In this document: positions 27,610 through 36,853 of the stretch, in pieces
Numbering within the stretch: position 1 is the stretch's first letter
Layout: every line of letters begins with the position of its first letter
Source: Shimia sp051201625
GTDB lineage: Bacteria > Pseudomonadota > Alphaproteobacteria > Rhodobacterales > Rhodobacteraceae
Assembly (NCBI RefSeq): GCF_051201625.1
Contig: NZ_CP179203.1
Span: forward strand, 3,410,001-3,474,000
DNA length: 64,000 nt
Direction of reading: 5' to 3'
Notes under the pieces: generated by a model
The model's database searches: none
The model's input: only the letters and a program-made list of their open reading frames with translations
What the model was told of the DNA's origin: nothing
Program-made: the position numbers and the translations under genes

Positions 27610-29730
27610 CTAATCCACGAAAGCGGAGTATGGATAAAACTTCACAGTAGTACCCGGCGTGATTTCCATCGCACTATCTGGCAGTTCCACCAAGCCCTCA
27701 GCCCAACTTAGTCCCCTGATGCGACCGGAACCCTCCGAAGCGTAAACTTCGGCCTTACCATCCCGCAAGCGTGCACGCAAAAATTCACGCCTTCCAGATT
27801 TCTTGAATTTGGAAAACGCCGCCGGAACACTAAGCCCTTTTGGAATACGCCAGCCCTCACCGGCCAAAAGCCCCATCGCTGGACGAGCAAAAACCAAAGC
27901 ACAAACTAACGCTGCTACCGGATTTCCTGGCAATCCAAAAACAGGCTTGCCTTGCCATACGCCCAACGCCAGAGGCCGCCCCGGCTTTATCGCAATTCGC
28001 CAAAGGGCCATTGCCCCGGTTTCGCTCAAAAGGGCCGACAGGTGATCTTCGTCACCTGAAGAAGCGCCACCAGAAGTCATAATCAGATCCGATTTTAGCG
28101 CTGCCTTATCTAACAAATCAGCCAGCGCCGTCCGATCATCAGGCGCTTGCCCCATATCGATTGGTTCGAACCCAAAATTCCGTATCAATCCAAGCAACAT
28201 TGGCCGATTAGCATCAAAAATCTGATCTTCGCGCGCCACATCACCGGGCTCGCAAAGTTCGTCACCCGTAGACAACACAGCAACCCTTAGACGATGAAAA
28301 ACCTGAAGATTTTTTGAGCCAGTAGCTGCCGCCAAAGCAAGGTCTGGAGGTGTCATCCGTTGACCTCGCCTAAAAATTAAATCGCCTTTATCTACATCTT
28401 CGCCCGCCCTACGAGTGTTTGCGCCCACTTTTAGGGGTCCATTAAAAGCAATGGCTCTACCGTCGGTGGAGACATCCTCTTGCAGAATCACCGTATCAAC
28501 GCCTTCGGGCAAAGCCGCACCAGTCAAGACGCGCACAGCATGTCCCGGAGGCAATGGCCCATCAAAGGGCGCCCCTGCTGCCGACCGCCCCCGAACCAAT
28601 GGAACCGTTTGCGACCCGCTAACTGTTTCAGCGCATCGAAGCCCATAGCCATCTACGGCTGTATTGGGCAAAGGTGGATTTGCTCGCTGTGCCAAAACAT
28701 CACCGGCTAGGACTCTTCCCAGCGCCTGCATTAGGGGTACCTGCTCCTGTGCAACGGCAGGCCTCAAGCGCTCCTGAATCGTGGACAACGCTTCATCCAC
28801 GGGTGTCCAATGAGTTCCCGAAGGCAGCGCAAAGCAATCGTCCTTCAGTGGAGGAGGATCCAGTTTTTTTGTCGCCGAATGCATCAGGGTATCCTCATAG
28901 CCCAATCCGAAAATCCACCCTTCTTCGGGCGCACTAATTTTTAACATCTGCGCCATCAAGTCTGGATGCAACCGGGAAAGTCCCTTTGCCAGCATACTAA
29001 CTTGTGCAGCATCCCGCAATTCTCCAGCCTGTTCCATTGGCTTAATGATGGGGTTGATCAGACCCGGCCAAACCTCGGCGAGCGCCACCGGAGCAGCGAG
29101 TGGCTCAAAAGGCCATACCGCGACGTCGGCACCAAACCGACGCCTCAAACGTGAAAGTACGGGTAGCCCCATCAATACTTGGCTACCAACTGAGCCCGCG
29201 CCAGCCAGTTGCCAACAGGTAAAGCTGCCTTTTGCCTGCCGTTCGACCATACGCCTCTCCGCAAAGCTATTGCGGTAGCCATGTTTGGTTCGCGCCAACC
29301 CCACAACATCTCGCTTCAGCGCGTTACCCCAGAAGGGTCCATCACCACCCAAACTTAAATTAATTTCAGCAGCCAGATCAAAACGATTGTTTGTCTTTGG
29401 GTAGTCCTCAATGCGCGCCTCAACCCAATCCCAAAGCGCCAGAGGACAATCTGTTCCGGTGATAGTCTGGCAAAATCCTGTCGGATACCCAAATGGAAAA
29501 TCAAACCCAAGGAATAGACGCCGCCCCGCAAACAATTCTGATTCTATTATCGTGTTCAGCCACGCCTCGGCCTTCTGACGATTGCGATGATAAAGCGGCT
29601 CATCTATCACGCCATCTCGTGCTATACAGCTCCAAATAGCATCTTTCTTCGGCGCAGCCCCCCGGTCATTTCCACCCGACCAGTCCACAATAACGAAACT
29701 GTCAAAAGCATTCAAAGATGGACCTCGCAC
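27610..29730 (-). CDS. Fusion protein: unknown N-terminal domain plus MoeA molybdopterin molybdotransferase
   Basis: A 706-residue protein. Residues from about 310 to the end are a full MoeA, which inserts molybdate into adenylylated molybdopterin: NTAVDGYG, STGDEL, TSGGASSGDEDH and GLPGNPVAALV are all MoeA signatures. The first 300 residues are a separate domain opening with FVIVDWSGGND and containing LFLGFDFPFGYPTGF. This looks like an RNase H-like or actin-like fold opening, but I cannot name the family. The start is a GTG that overlaps the mobB end by 19 bases; a TTG a few codons in is possible. It is the last gene of the fdhD-mobA-mobB set. Confidence 0.87.
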   Translation of the reverse strand: MRGPSLNAFDSFVIVDWSGGNDRGAAPKKDAIWSCIARDGVIDEPLYHRNRQKAEAWLNTIIESELFAGRRLFLGFDFPFGYPTGFCQTITGTDCPLALWDWVEARIEDYPKTNNRFDLAAEINLSLGGDGPFWGNALKRDVVGLARTKHGYRNSFAERRMVERQAKGSFTCWQLAGAGSVGSQVLMGLPVLSRLRRRFGADVAVWPFEPLAAPVALAEVWPGLINPIIKPMEQAGELRDAAQVSMLAKGLSRLHPDLMAQMLKISAPEEGWIFGLGYEDTLMHSATKKLDPPPLKDDCFALPSGTHWTPVDEALSTIQERLRPAVAQEQVPLMQALGRVLAGDVLAQRANPPLPNTAVDGYGLRCAETVSGSQTVPLVRGRSAAGAPFDGPLPPGHAVRVLTGAALPEGVDTVILQEDVSTDGRAIAFNGPLKVGANTRRAGEDVDKGDLIFRRGQRMTPPDLALAAATGSKNLQVFHRLRVAVLSTGDELCEPGDVAREDQIFDANRPMLLGLIRNFGFEPIDMGQAPDDRTALADLLDKAALKSDLIMTSGGASSGDEDHLSALLSETGAMALWRIAIKPGRPLALGVWQGKPVFGLPGNPVAALVCALVFARPAMGLLAGEGWRIPKGLSVPAAFSKFKKSGRREFLRARLRDGKAEVYASEGSGRIRGLSWAEGLVELPDSAMEITPGTTVKFYPYSAFVD

Positions 29731-30203
29731 AAAATAAAATCAGCAATCTCCTTTGTGTCGTTTAGGTTGAATAATGGCCGGTCGACATCCAAAGGCACAT
29801 CAGAGGCAATAGCCCGGATCGTCGGATCACTCGGTGCAATCAACGGATTATTAGCCTCCGCACGATATGCTTCGATCTTGGGATGATCATCCCGTTTGAA
29901 ACCTTCAACTAGAACAAGATCAACAGTCGCCAATTTTTTCAGGAGTACCTCTAGTGAGGGCTCTCCCTCCTCCCGTAATTCGCGCATTAGTGCCCAACGA
30001 CTGCGAGAAGCCAACAAGACCTCCATAGCTCCCGCCTGACGATGACGATGACTGTCTTTGCCTTCCTGGTCGACATCAAAACTGTGATGCGCATGTTTCA
30101 CCGTCGAAACGCGTAAACCGCGTCCAGTGATTTCCATTACCAATCGTTCCATTAATCCAGTTTTTCCGGCATTTTTCCAGCCCGTGACGCCGTAGACACG
30201 CAT
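29712..30203 (-). CDS. mobB: Molybdopterin-guanine dinucleotide biosynthesis protein B
   Basis: GTP-binding adaptor that assists guanylation of molybdopterin. The Walker A motif is GWKNAGKTGLMERL, with VKHAHHSFDVDQEGKDS and LVLVEGFKRDDHPKIE as family markers. The ATG at 30203 follows GGGAG and lies two bases after the mobA stop. The 163-residue length is standard. It overlaps the start of the MoeA fusion gene. Confidence 0.92.
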   Translation of the reverse strand: MRVYGVTGWKNAGKTGLMERLVMEITGRGLRVSTVKHAHHSFDVDQEGKDSHRHRQAGAMEVLLASRSRWALMRELREEGEPSLEVLLKKLATVDLVLVEGFKRDDHPKIEAYRAEANNPLIAPSDPTIRAIASDVPLDVDRPLFNLNDTKEIADFILCEVHL

Positions 30204-30205
30204 CG

Positions 30206-30847
30206 TCAACTCCCGTTTACCATGAATTTGGCAATCTCTAAATCTTCTGGCGTGTTAACGTTGAAAAATGGATTCTCAACTTCGTCGAAATTAACAAGCC
30301 GCCCGCCATTCGGGTCAGTCCATAAAACCACCTTGCGCAAGCCACCAGTTAACGCTGTTCGGAGATTATTTCGCAAAGCCACCGGCCAAATACCAAACGT
30401 AGGGTGCCGGATCAGTCCGGAACGTGACATGGATTTTGTGAATTCACCCGCCTTGCGAGGTGCCGCGGCCAGCGCCAGTCGATGCTCCATGCCCTCAGTG
30501 GCTTCCAACAAGCGCGGCACCAAATCACAAGGAAAAAAAGGAGTATCGGCAGCGACCGTTACGATTGTCGTCCAGCCAAGTTGAGCAGCCCAGTCCAGCC
30601 CCGCCAGTACTCCTGCCAATGGTCCAGCGTGTCCCTCGACATCATCAGGCAGCACTGGCAACCCGAAATTAGCAAAACGCTTTTTATCGCCATTAGCATT
30701 AAGCGCCAAATTCGCTACCTGAGGCTCCAAACGTTCGATGACACGCGACAAAATTGTCTGCTCGCCAAGCTTTATAAGCCCCTTGTCACCCCCTCCCATC
30801 CGCGTCGCCTGCCCGCCAGCTAATATCACACCCAAAGGTTTTTTCAT
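30206..30847 (-). CDS. mobA: Molybdenum cofactor guanylyltransferase
   Basis: Transfers GMP from GTP to molybdopterin, giving the bis-MGD cofactor of DMSO-reductase-family enzymes such as formate dehydrogenase. The nucleotidyltransferase signature LAGGQATRMGGGDKGLIKLG is at the N-terminus, with VAADTPFFP for metal binding. It has 213 residues. Its ATG overlaps the fdhD stop by one base, which indicates coupled translation. Confidence 0.93.
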   Translation of the reverse strand: MKKPLGVILAGGQATRMGGGDKGLIKLGEQTILSRVIERLEPQVANLALNANGDKKRFANFGLPVLPDDVEGHAGPLAGVLAGLDWAAQLGWTTIVTVAADTPFFPCDLVPRLLEATEGMEHRLALAAAPRKAGEFTKSMSRSGLIRHPTFGIWPVALRNNLRTALTGGLRKVVLWTDPNGGRLVNFDEVENPFFNVNTPEDLEIAKFMVNGS

Positions 30848-31728
30848 CAGGACGCACTCTTTCGCCGGTGTTTGCGCTCTTCTGAGGGGACAGTAGTTAA
30901 TTCAACATCGCGCACCAACCTGTCTTCACCACTCAGACACACAAACCTTTGACCACGCATCCGGCCTAAAACAGTTAACCCGACTTGTCGCGCGATCTCA
31001 ACGCCCCAAGCTGTAAACCCAGACCGTGACGCAAGCACTGGAATACCCATCAGTGCCGTCTTGATCACCATTTCTGAGGTAAGCCTTCCCGTCGTGTAGA
31101 GAATTTTATTGTTAGCGGCCTCACTCGTTTCAAACATCCAGCCTGCAATTTTATCAACAGCATTATGGCGGCCAACATCCTCCATGTAGACCAATGGACG
31201 TGAGCCCTCGCACAAGACAGTGCCATGAATTGCACCCGCCTCGAGATAAAGCGACGGTGTGCGATTGATCTTTTGGACAAGAGCGTACAACTCCGATGTA
31301 CGCACGCGAAGATCAGGCAAATTCACATCTTCAAGCCCTTCCATCATATCGCCAAAAACCGTGCCTACGGCGCAACCAGATGTTCGTGTCTTCTTCTTGA
31401 GTTTTTCTTCGTGGCTGGTCTCTTTTGAAGTCCGCACAACGATCACTTCCAGTTCCGCATCATAATCGATGTTTGTCACTACGTCATCAGGCGCCAACAT
31501 GCCCTGATTGCGCAAAAACCCCAACGCCAAATACTCGGGATAGTCACCAATCGTCATTGCCGTCACAATTTCCTGCTGATTCAGATAGATCGTCAGTGGA
31601 CGCTCCTCCACTACTGATATCTCGACTGGCTCACCTACTTGGTCATACCCACTGACGACACGCGTCAGACGCTCCAAAAAAGGTTTCGGAGCAATGATAT
31701 ATTCAGATGTGACGTTTTTAATTGACAC
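30847..31728 (-). CDS. fdhD: Formate dehydrogenase accessory sulfurtransferase
   Basis: FdhD passes sulfur from a cysteine desulfurase to the molybdenum cofactor and is needed for active formate dehydrogenase. Family marks include MEDVGRHNAVDKIAGW, STGRLTSEM-type TTGRLTSEMVIK, and the loop carrying the active cysteine. That loop reads SGCAVGT with one cysteine (Cys119), whereas the E. coli protein has a CxxC pair. The GTG start has a very strong GGAGGAGG six bases upstream. It leads the mob/moeA operon; the formate dehydrogenase subunits are outside the window. Confidence 0.92.
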   Translation of the reverse strand: MSIKNVTSEYIIAPKPFLERLTRVVSGYDQVGEPVEISVVEERPLTIYLNQQEIVTAMTIGDYPEYLALGFLRNQGMLAPDDVVTNIDYDAELEVIVVRTSKETSHEEKLKKKTRTSGCAVGTVFGDMMEGLEDVNLPDLRVRTSELYALVQKINRTPSLYLEAGAIHGTVLCEGSRPLVYMEDVGRHNAVDKIAGWMFETSEAANNKILYTTGRLTSEMVIKTALMGIPVLASRSGFTAWGVEIARQVGLTVLGRMRGQRFVCLSGEDRLVRDVELTTVPSEERKHRRKSAS

Positions 31729-31893
31729 TGTAGCCTCCTCCAGCTCTGGCTAATGATAACGTTACGACCGATCGTTTGCCTTGACCACATCGGATTGCAT
31801 CGAAAATGTAGGGGTTGATGGCGCCACAAGTTGGTTGCAGCTTGTCAGCGAGCAAGATACGCGAATAAATCTCCAAATGCTGTGAAGGGAGCG

Positions 31894-32607
31894 ATGCAAT
31901 TGAACTCTGATTCCAATAACTTTTGGCAGGGCTTTCGAGACAGTATGCCCTTCATTCTCGTTGTTGTACCGTTCGGTCTGCTATTTGGCGTGATTGCAAC
32001 GGAGTCAGGGCTATCCCTTTTTGAGACCATGGTTTTCACAGTCACTGTGATTGCCGGAGCCGCTCAGTTCACCGCACTGCAACTTCTGTCCGAAAACACA
32101 CCAACTATTGTGATTATTGCATCAGCGCTAGCCGTCAACCTGCGTCTTGCGATGTACTCAGCGTCGATTACGCCCCACCTCGGCAGTTTGACGACGACCC
32201 AAAGGGTGTTTGCAGCGTATTTTCTCGTAGACCAGAACTACGCTGCCGCAATGACCAAGTTTGAAACGACCCCAGACATGACATCAAGCCAGAAACTCGC
32301 ATATTTCTTAGGGGCCGCAGCTCCAGTTTTATCAAGCTGGTGTCTTGCGACCTATTTTGGTGCAACAATTGGCGAAGTGATTCCGCCAGAATTTGCATTG
32401 GATTTTGCAATGCCAATTACTTTTCTAGCGATGATTGGACCCTTGTTACGAACTTCAGCTCATTTAGCTTCCGCCATTGTCGCAGTTGTCTGCGCACTTT
32501 CCTTTGCCTGGGTACCCTACAATCTCGGCCTCATCATTGCGGGTATTGCAGGCATGATGGCAGGCGCTCAGGTGGAATTTCTGCTCGAAAGAAGGTCCTC
32601 CCCATGA
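31894..32607 (+). CDS. azlC: AzlC-family branched-chain amino acid exporter subunit
   Basis: Large subunit of the AzlCD/YgaZH branched-chain amino acid export pair, 237 residues with several membrane spans. The family opening WQGFRDSMPFILVVVPFGLLFG and NLRLAMYSASI are present. The ATG at 31894 lies just after AAGGGAG; spacing is tight but the frame upstream has no family match. The stop overlaps the azlD start (ATGA). Confidence 0.88.
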   Translation: MQLNSDSNNFWQGFRDSMPFILVVVPFGLLFGVIATESGLSLFETMVFTVTVIAGAAQFTALQLLSENTPTIVIIASALAVNLRLAMYSASITPHLGSLTTTQRVFAAYFLVDQNYAAAMTKFETTPDMTSSQKLAYFLGAAAPVLSSWCLATYFGATIGEVIPPEFALDFAMPITFLAMIGPLLRTSAHLASAIVAVVCALSFAWVPYNLGLIIAGIAGMMAGAQVEFLLERRSSP

Positions 32608-32930
32608 GCCAAAACGCCCATCTATGGATCATCATCGTTTCACTCGGCGTTGGCAGTTTCTGCCTCCGTTTTTTATTTCTCGGCCTAGTTGGCAATCGCG
32701 ACCTTCCGCCATGGTTACTGCGGCATTTGCGATACACTGCCGTGGCCATGCTGCCGGCCTTGGTGGCACCTCTCGTTATTTGGCCTGCAGCCACAAACGG
32801 AATGTATGATCCAGCAAGGCTCGCTGCTGCAGCCATTACGATGGTCATCGGCGCGTACACGAAAAATCTACTTCTCGCGATGATTGCCGGTGCAATCACT
32901 TTGTTTTTTGGATTGTATCTAAGCGCTTGA
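32604..32930 (+). CDS. azlD: AzlD-family protein
   Basis: Small membrane partner of AzlC, 108 residues with about four hydrophobic segments (LWIIIVSLGVGSFCLRF, LLRHLRYTAVAMLPALVAP and two more near the C-terminus). The pair is normally translated together, and here the ATG overlaps the azlC stop by four bases. A longer frame running back to 32340 is only a shadow of azlC. Confidence 0.87.
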   Translation: MSQNAHLWIIIVSLGVGSFCLRFLFLGLVGNRDLPPWLLRHLRYTAVAMLPALVAPLVIWPAATNGMYDPARLAAAAITMVIGAYTKNLLLAMIAGAITLFFGLYLSA

Positions 32931-32959
32931 TCGATAACGGCCGCCGCCGGGACCACAGC

Positions 32960-33586
32960 TCACTCGAGCTCGTATTCAGGTACAAACGCTTCAAGAACTT
33001 TGCTCTTATCATCGTCATCGTACTCATAAAGCCGCTCATAGCTCGCACCTTTGTTAGCAAAATATTCAGATATTTTTACCGGGTAGTAGGTACGAGGAAC
33101 GTCTTGAAAACCGGGCACGCTGGCAAGGAGTTCCGATGTCGATTTTGCGCATTGTGATTCTGCAATTGGCCCCAAGGTCTGTGCTTTTCGCAAAGCAATT
33201 TCAGCCACTTCTGCACTTACTTGGACTGTTTGCACCACCACATGAAATGTCTCACGGGCATGATAGCGGGTGTATTGATCTACCAAATAAGGTGTCATCC
33301 CATAAACAACGTCGTTTTTGGAAACAATGCCGTCAGCGCGAAATGATCCTGCGGGATCAAAGGCTACCCGCTGACTAGCGTTTATCATCAAAGAGGTATG
33401 TGCACCTGACCCCGTGGAATTTGAAATCATTGTGTAGAGTGTGAGGCTGGGCGGTCCAACGTACTTGTATTGCGCTTGGACAACGTCAACATCTGATGAG
33501 TTGGTATCCAACCCATTACGCACAGAGCAAGCCGATAAGGCCGCTAGGAGCACAAAAGCCACACAGAAGCGAGGCGCAAATTTCAT
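32960..33586 (-). CDS. Putative lipoprotein, function unknown
   Basis: A 208-residue protein with a lipoprotein signal: a short charged start, a hydrophobic core (FVLLAALSAC) and a lipobox LSAC with the acylated cysteine near residue 20. The rest has no motif I can name; it ends in an acidic tail (YEYDDDDKSK). It lies downstream of the small aa3 oxidase subunit on the same strand. Confidence 0.8.
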   Translation of the reverse strand: MKFAPRFCVAFVLLAALSACSVRNGLDTNSSDVDVVQAQYKYVGPPSLTLYTMISNSTGSGAHTSLMINASQRVAFDPAGSFRADGIVSKNDVVYGMTPYLVDQYTRYHARETFHVVVQTVQVSAEVAEIALRKAQTLGPIAESQCAKSTSELLASVPGFQDVPRTYYPVKISEYFANKGASYERLYEYDDDDKSKVLEAFVPEYELE

Positions 33587-33609
33587 AAATACTTAACCGT
33601 TAATCAAAT

Positions 33610-33744
33610 TTAGCTGTTTATCAGTGCCATGAAAATGAGTGTTGCGACAGACACTATCGCGACCCACATCGATACCTTGATAAATCCTGCAAAAGTCTTT
33701 TCTTGAACTTCGATATCCATCGAACCGTGCTTGAATTCCGCCAT
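33610..33744 (-). CDS. aa3-type cytochrome c oxidase subunit IV
   Basis: A 44-residue one-helix membrane protein of the bacterial aa3 oxidase subunit IV family. It begins MAEFKHGSMDIEVQEKTFAG, the family's conserved N-terminus, and continues into a single hydrophobic helix (WVAIVSVATLIFMAL). The gene is preceded by AAGGGGA seven to eight bases upstream. It lies away from the oxidase genes, which are not in this window. It is 23 bases upstream of the lipoprotein gene and may be cotranscribed. Confidence 0.9.
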   Translation of the reverse strand: MAEFKHGSMDIEVQEKTFAGFIKVSMWVAIVSVATLIFMALINS

Positions 33745-33978
33745 TGTTGTTTTCCCCTTATCTGGCCTACGGCTCAATAACCCATTCAATCACGCCTGTC
33801 ACCACGTCAATGCTCCGCAGTTGATCAGTACTTTGTCACATCCTGCACTTATCGTAATTTAACCAACTTTTGTTATCACCGGATTTAGATACACCGCGCA
33901 CAAGCGCGGTATCTTTGCAGCCAAGGTTGCCTCAGCAGTATTTTGAATGTGATCTAACATGTACCGAGGTTGCCCGAC

Positions 33979-35019
33979 TTAGGAAATCTTTTGAAACAAC
34001 CAGCTGCGATCCTCGCGAAGTGTACGGCTTGCACTGCCAACATGGTAAAGGTGATTGAGATGAGCAAGTGCTTCGACAAGCGCCAGTCCATACGAGGCTT
34101 TGTCAATCTGGCGCTTGAACAATGGTGCAAAGCATTCTCCTGCGGTACGACCCGTTTCGAGGTGCTTCTCTAAACGCTCCAACGCACCGTGATGATTATC
34201 TATCAATTGGCGCATTCGCACTGTCGCTCCAGTAAACGGCAGCTTGTGCCCTCCGAGCACAAGTTGATCTGATCGCGCATATTGCGACAAGCGCTCACAG
34301 CTTTCCAGCCAGTCAGCTACTGGATCAGCCTCTGGTTCAGTAGCATAGACACCAATATTGGAACTGATCGACGGCAAAATCTGGTCACCTGAAAGCACTA
34401 AATTATCATCGGTGCTCCAAAATGTTGCGTGCTCAGGTGCATGGCCGTTGCCTATATGCACAACCCAATCTCTCCCACCAAAATGGATCGTGTCATCCTG
34501 TTTTATTCGCCGAAATCCCAACGGCATCGGCGCAACCACATCGGCAAAATTAAAAGGGCGCTCGCTCCTACGTTCGTTGAAAATTTCTTCGTCCATGCCG
34601 CATCTGCGGTAAAATTCCAGCGTTTCCTGCCGCGGCAGCGCCTGTTCGTCCAGCTGCAGCATCCTCGCAAATAACCACGCCGTTCTTGTAGTCCAAAGGG
34701 ACGCTCCAAAATCTTCCTGAAACCATCCAGCCAGCCCAACATGGTCTGGGTGATGATGTGTCACAATCACTCGACGGATTGGTTTGCCACTCAACGGACC
34801 ATCCAACAACACGCGCCAAATCGCTCTACTTCGTTTGCTGTCAAAACCAGTGTCCACGATGGTCCAGCCATCTCCATCGTCCAAAGCATAGATATTAACG
34901 TGGTCAAGTGCCATCGGAAGCGGCAGACGCATCCACAACACACCTTCAGCGACTTCAACCGCCTCACCTTCCCTTGGAGGTACCTCCCACGGGTAACGAA
35001 TCTTATCAATGATACTCAC
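33979..35019 (-). CDS. MBL-fold metallohydrolase
   Basis: A 346-residue metallo-beta-lactamase-fold hydrolase with an intact metal site: THHHPDH, then HAPEH, SGDQILP and LGGHKLPF. The C-terminal 60 residues look like the winged-helix tail found in many such proteins. The start is a GTG that overlaps the stop of the upstream acyl-CoA dehydrogenase by four bases (GTGA), so the two proteins are coupled. That pairing suggests hydrolysis of a thioester or lactone in the same pathway, which is inference. Confidence 0.88.
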   Translation of the reverse strand: MSIIDKIRYPWEVPPREGEAVEVAEGVLWMRLPLPMALDHVNIYALDDGDGWTIVDTGFDSKRSRAIWRVLLDGPLSGKPIRRVIVTHHHPDHVGLAGWFQEDFGASLWTTRTAWLFARMLQLDEQALPRQETLEFYRRCGMDEEIFNERRSERPFNFADVVAPMPLGFRRIKQDDTIHFGGRDWVVHIGNGHAPEHATFWSTDDNLVLSGDQILPSISSNIGVYATEPEADPVADWLESCERLSQYARSDQLVLGGHKLPFTGATVRMRQLIDNHHGALERLEKHLETGRTAGECFAPLFKRQIDKASYGLALVEALAHLNHLYHVGSASRTLREDRSWLFQKIS

Positions 35020-36737
35020 GCCGCGCTCAATTCTTCTGAGCTAAGTGAGTAAAGACCATTTGCTCCTTGAACCGCGTGCGCCAGCAATCCAAAGTGCTCT
35101 GGAAGCAAACGTTTGATATAAAATTGAGCTAACTTGCCACGTGTTCCGTCACTGCCATCGGCGATGGCCGCGCGTAAGTGAAAATACCCACCGAGAACGC
35201 GTGCAAAACCTTTTAGAAATGGGGCAGCTCCAGCAAAGCGTTCGTTCATGTCGCCTTGGGCAACCATCCATTCGGTCGCCTCGCGTAAGGTTTCGGTAGC
35301 CTCCCACAACGGCTCAGCCAACTCCGACATGCTCTCACGTACCGACTCAGCCAAATCTTCAATTTCGTCAAGCATAGCATAGGCAGCATCCCCACCATCC
35401 ATCAGCTTACGCCCAACTAGGTCCATTGCCTGAATACCATTTGTGCCTTCATAAATAGCGGTGACCCGCACATCCCTGGCATATTGGGCGGCGCCAGTTT
35501 CTTCTATGAAACCCATTCCACCGTGTACCTGTATGCCCATCTCAGCAACCGAGATCCCAGTCTCAGTACCAAACACTTTAGCGATCGGCGTCAAAAACGC
35601 AGCGCGCGCTTTCCAATCCGCTTCATCGGTGGCAGTGCCCATGTCGATGGCGACCGCACAGGACATTTCTATTGCTCGTGCTGCAAAAATATCTGCCTTC
35701 ATAGTAGTTAGCATTCGGCGGACATCTGCATGATCAAAGATCGTCCCAGTGCCACCTCTCATTAAAGATTGGCCTTGTTTGCGATCCAGCGCGTAACTCA
35801 ACGCGTGTTGATATGCGCCTTCAGCCACTCCAATTCCTTGTCCACCAACACCTAGACGAGCGTTGTTCATCATCGTGAACATGCATTTCATACCGTCATG
35901 CGCATCACCAATAAGCCAGCCAGTGGCAGCACTATATTCCATCACTGCCGTGGGTGATCCATGCAGGCCCAACTTATGCTCTAGACTTACAACTTTAAGG
36001 CTGTTTGCTACGCCGGGTTCACCATTTTCATCTGGGATCAACTTTGGCACCATAAAAAGGCTAATTCCTTTTGTGCCTGGCGCTCCATCCGGCAACCTTG
36101 CCAACACGAGATGGCAGACATTGCTAGTGAAATCGTTGTCACCCCAACTGATGTAAATTTTCTGTCCAGTCACAGCGTAGGTTCCGTCACTGTTCAACTC
36201 CGCTTTTGAACGCAGTTCACCAACATCTGATCCTGCGGCTGGCTCCGTCAGGTTCATAGTCCCCGCCCACTCGCCGGTTATGAGTTTTGGAAGATACATC
36301 GCCTTGATTTCATCGCTAGCATGGTGCTCTAACGCTTCAATCTGGCCTTGCGTCATAAGTGGATTAAGTTGCAGTGACAAACACGCTGCACTCATCATTT
36401 CATTCACGGCCGTTGTAATCGAATGTGGTAATCCCATTCCCCCAAACTCAGGGGATGCGCTCGTCGAAATCCAGCCACCTGCAGCGACCTGAGCGTATGC
36501 GGCAGCATAGCCTGGGGATGTTCGTACGACACCATTTTCAAGCACTGCGCCTTGTAAATCGCCATTTCGCTGAACCGGATATAAAGTGTTTTCACACATC
36601 CGACCGGCCTCAGTCAGTATCGCCTCAGTGACGACTTTATCGGCTTCTGAAAACCGCTCAGTTGCGGTCACTCTCGTAAAATCAACAACGTGGTCGAGCA
36701 AAAACTGAAAATCACTAACAGGGGCGTGGAAGGGCAT
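35016..36737 (-). CDS. Acyl-CoA dehydrogenase
   Basis: FAD-dependent acyl-CoA dehydrogenase of 573 residues, the long form with an extra N-terminal segment and a C-terminal helical domain. NLTEPAAGSDVG and QKIYISWGDND lie in the central domain, and the catalytic base region AIYEGTNGIQAMDLVGRK is near residue 410-430. The long form includes DmdC, the 3-methylmercaptopropionyl-CoA dehydrogenase of DMSP breakdown, but many paralogues exist and substrate cannot be set here. Electrons would go to ETF and then to the ETF-QO at 8.8-10.4 kb. GGAGA precedes the ATG. Confidence 0.9.
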   Translation of the reverse strand: MPFHAPVSDFQFLLDHVVDFTRVTATERFSEADKVVTEAILTEAGRMCENTLYPVQRNGDLQGAVLENGVVRTSPGYAAAYAQVAAGGWISTSASPEFGGMGLPHSITTAVNEMMSAACLSLQLNPLMTQGQIEALEHHASDEIKAMYLPKLITGEWAGTMNLTEPAAGSDVGELRSKAELNSDGTYAVTGQKIYISWGDNDFTSNVCHLVLARLPDGAPGTKGISLFMVPKLIPDENGEPGVANSLKVVSLEHKLGLHGSPTAVMEYSAATGWLIGDAHDGMKCMFTMMNNARLGVGGQGIGVAEGAYQHALSYALDRKQGQSLMRGGTGTIFDHADVRRMLTTMKADIFAARAIEMSCAVAIDMGTATDEADWKARAAFLTPIAKVFGTETGISVAEMGIQVHGGMGFIEETGAAQYARDVRVTAIYEGTNGIQAMDLVGRKLMDGGDAAYAMLDEIEDLAESVRESMSELAEPLWEATETLREATEWMVAQGDMNERFAGAAPFLKGFARVLGGYFHLRAAIADGSDGTRGKLAQFYIKRLLPEHFGLLAHAVQGANGLYSLSSEELSAA

Positions 36738-36853
36738 GATGATCTCCGATAGACTTGGCTTTGGTTTATAGCGCTTGTATGCAGCATCTAAGTTAAAGGT
36801 AAGGGCCTGTTCGCCCCTGAAAAGAGAAACGCAGCGTCACAGGAGCCTGCGCC

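Noticed and set aside
31729..31893. Molybdenum cofactor riboswitch before fdhD
   Set aside because: The short spacer shared with azlC does not show the long conserved stems of that riboswitch class.
32340..32930. 196-codon frame ending with azlD
   Set aside because: The first 88 codons lie in a different frame over azlC; the real azlD starts at the ATGA overlap at 32604.
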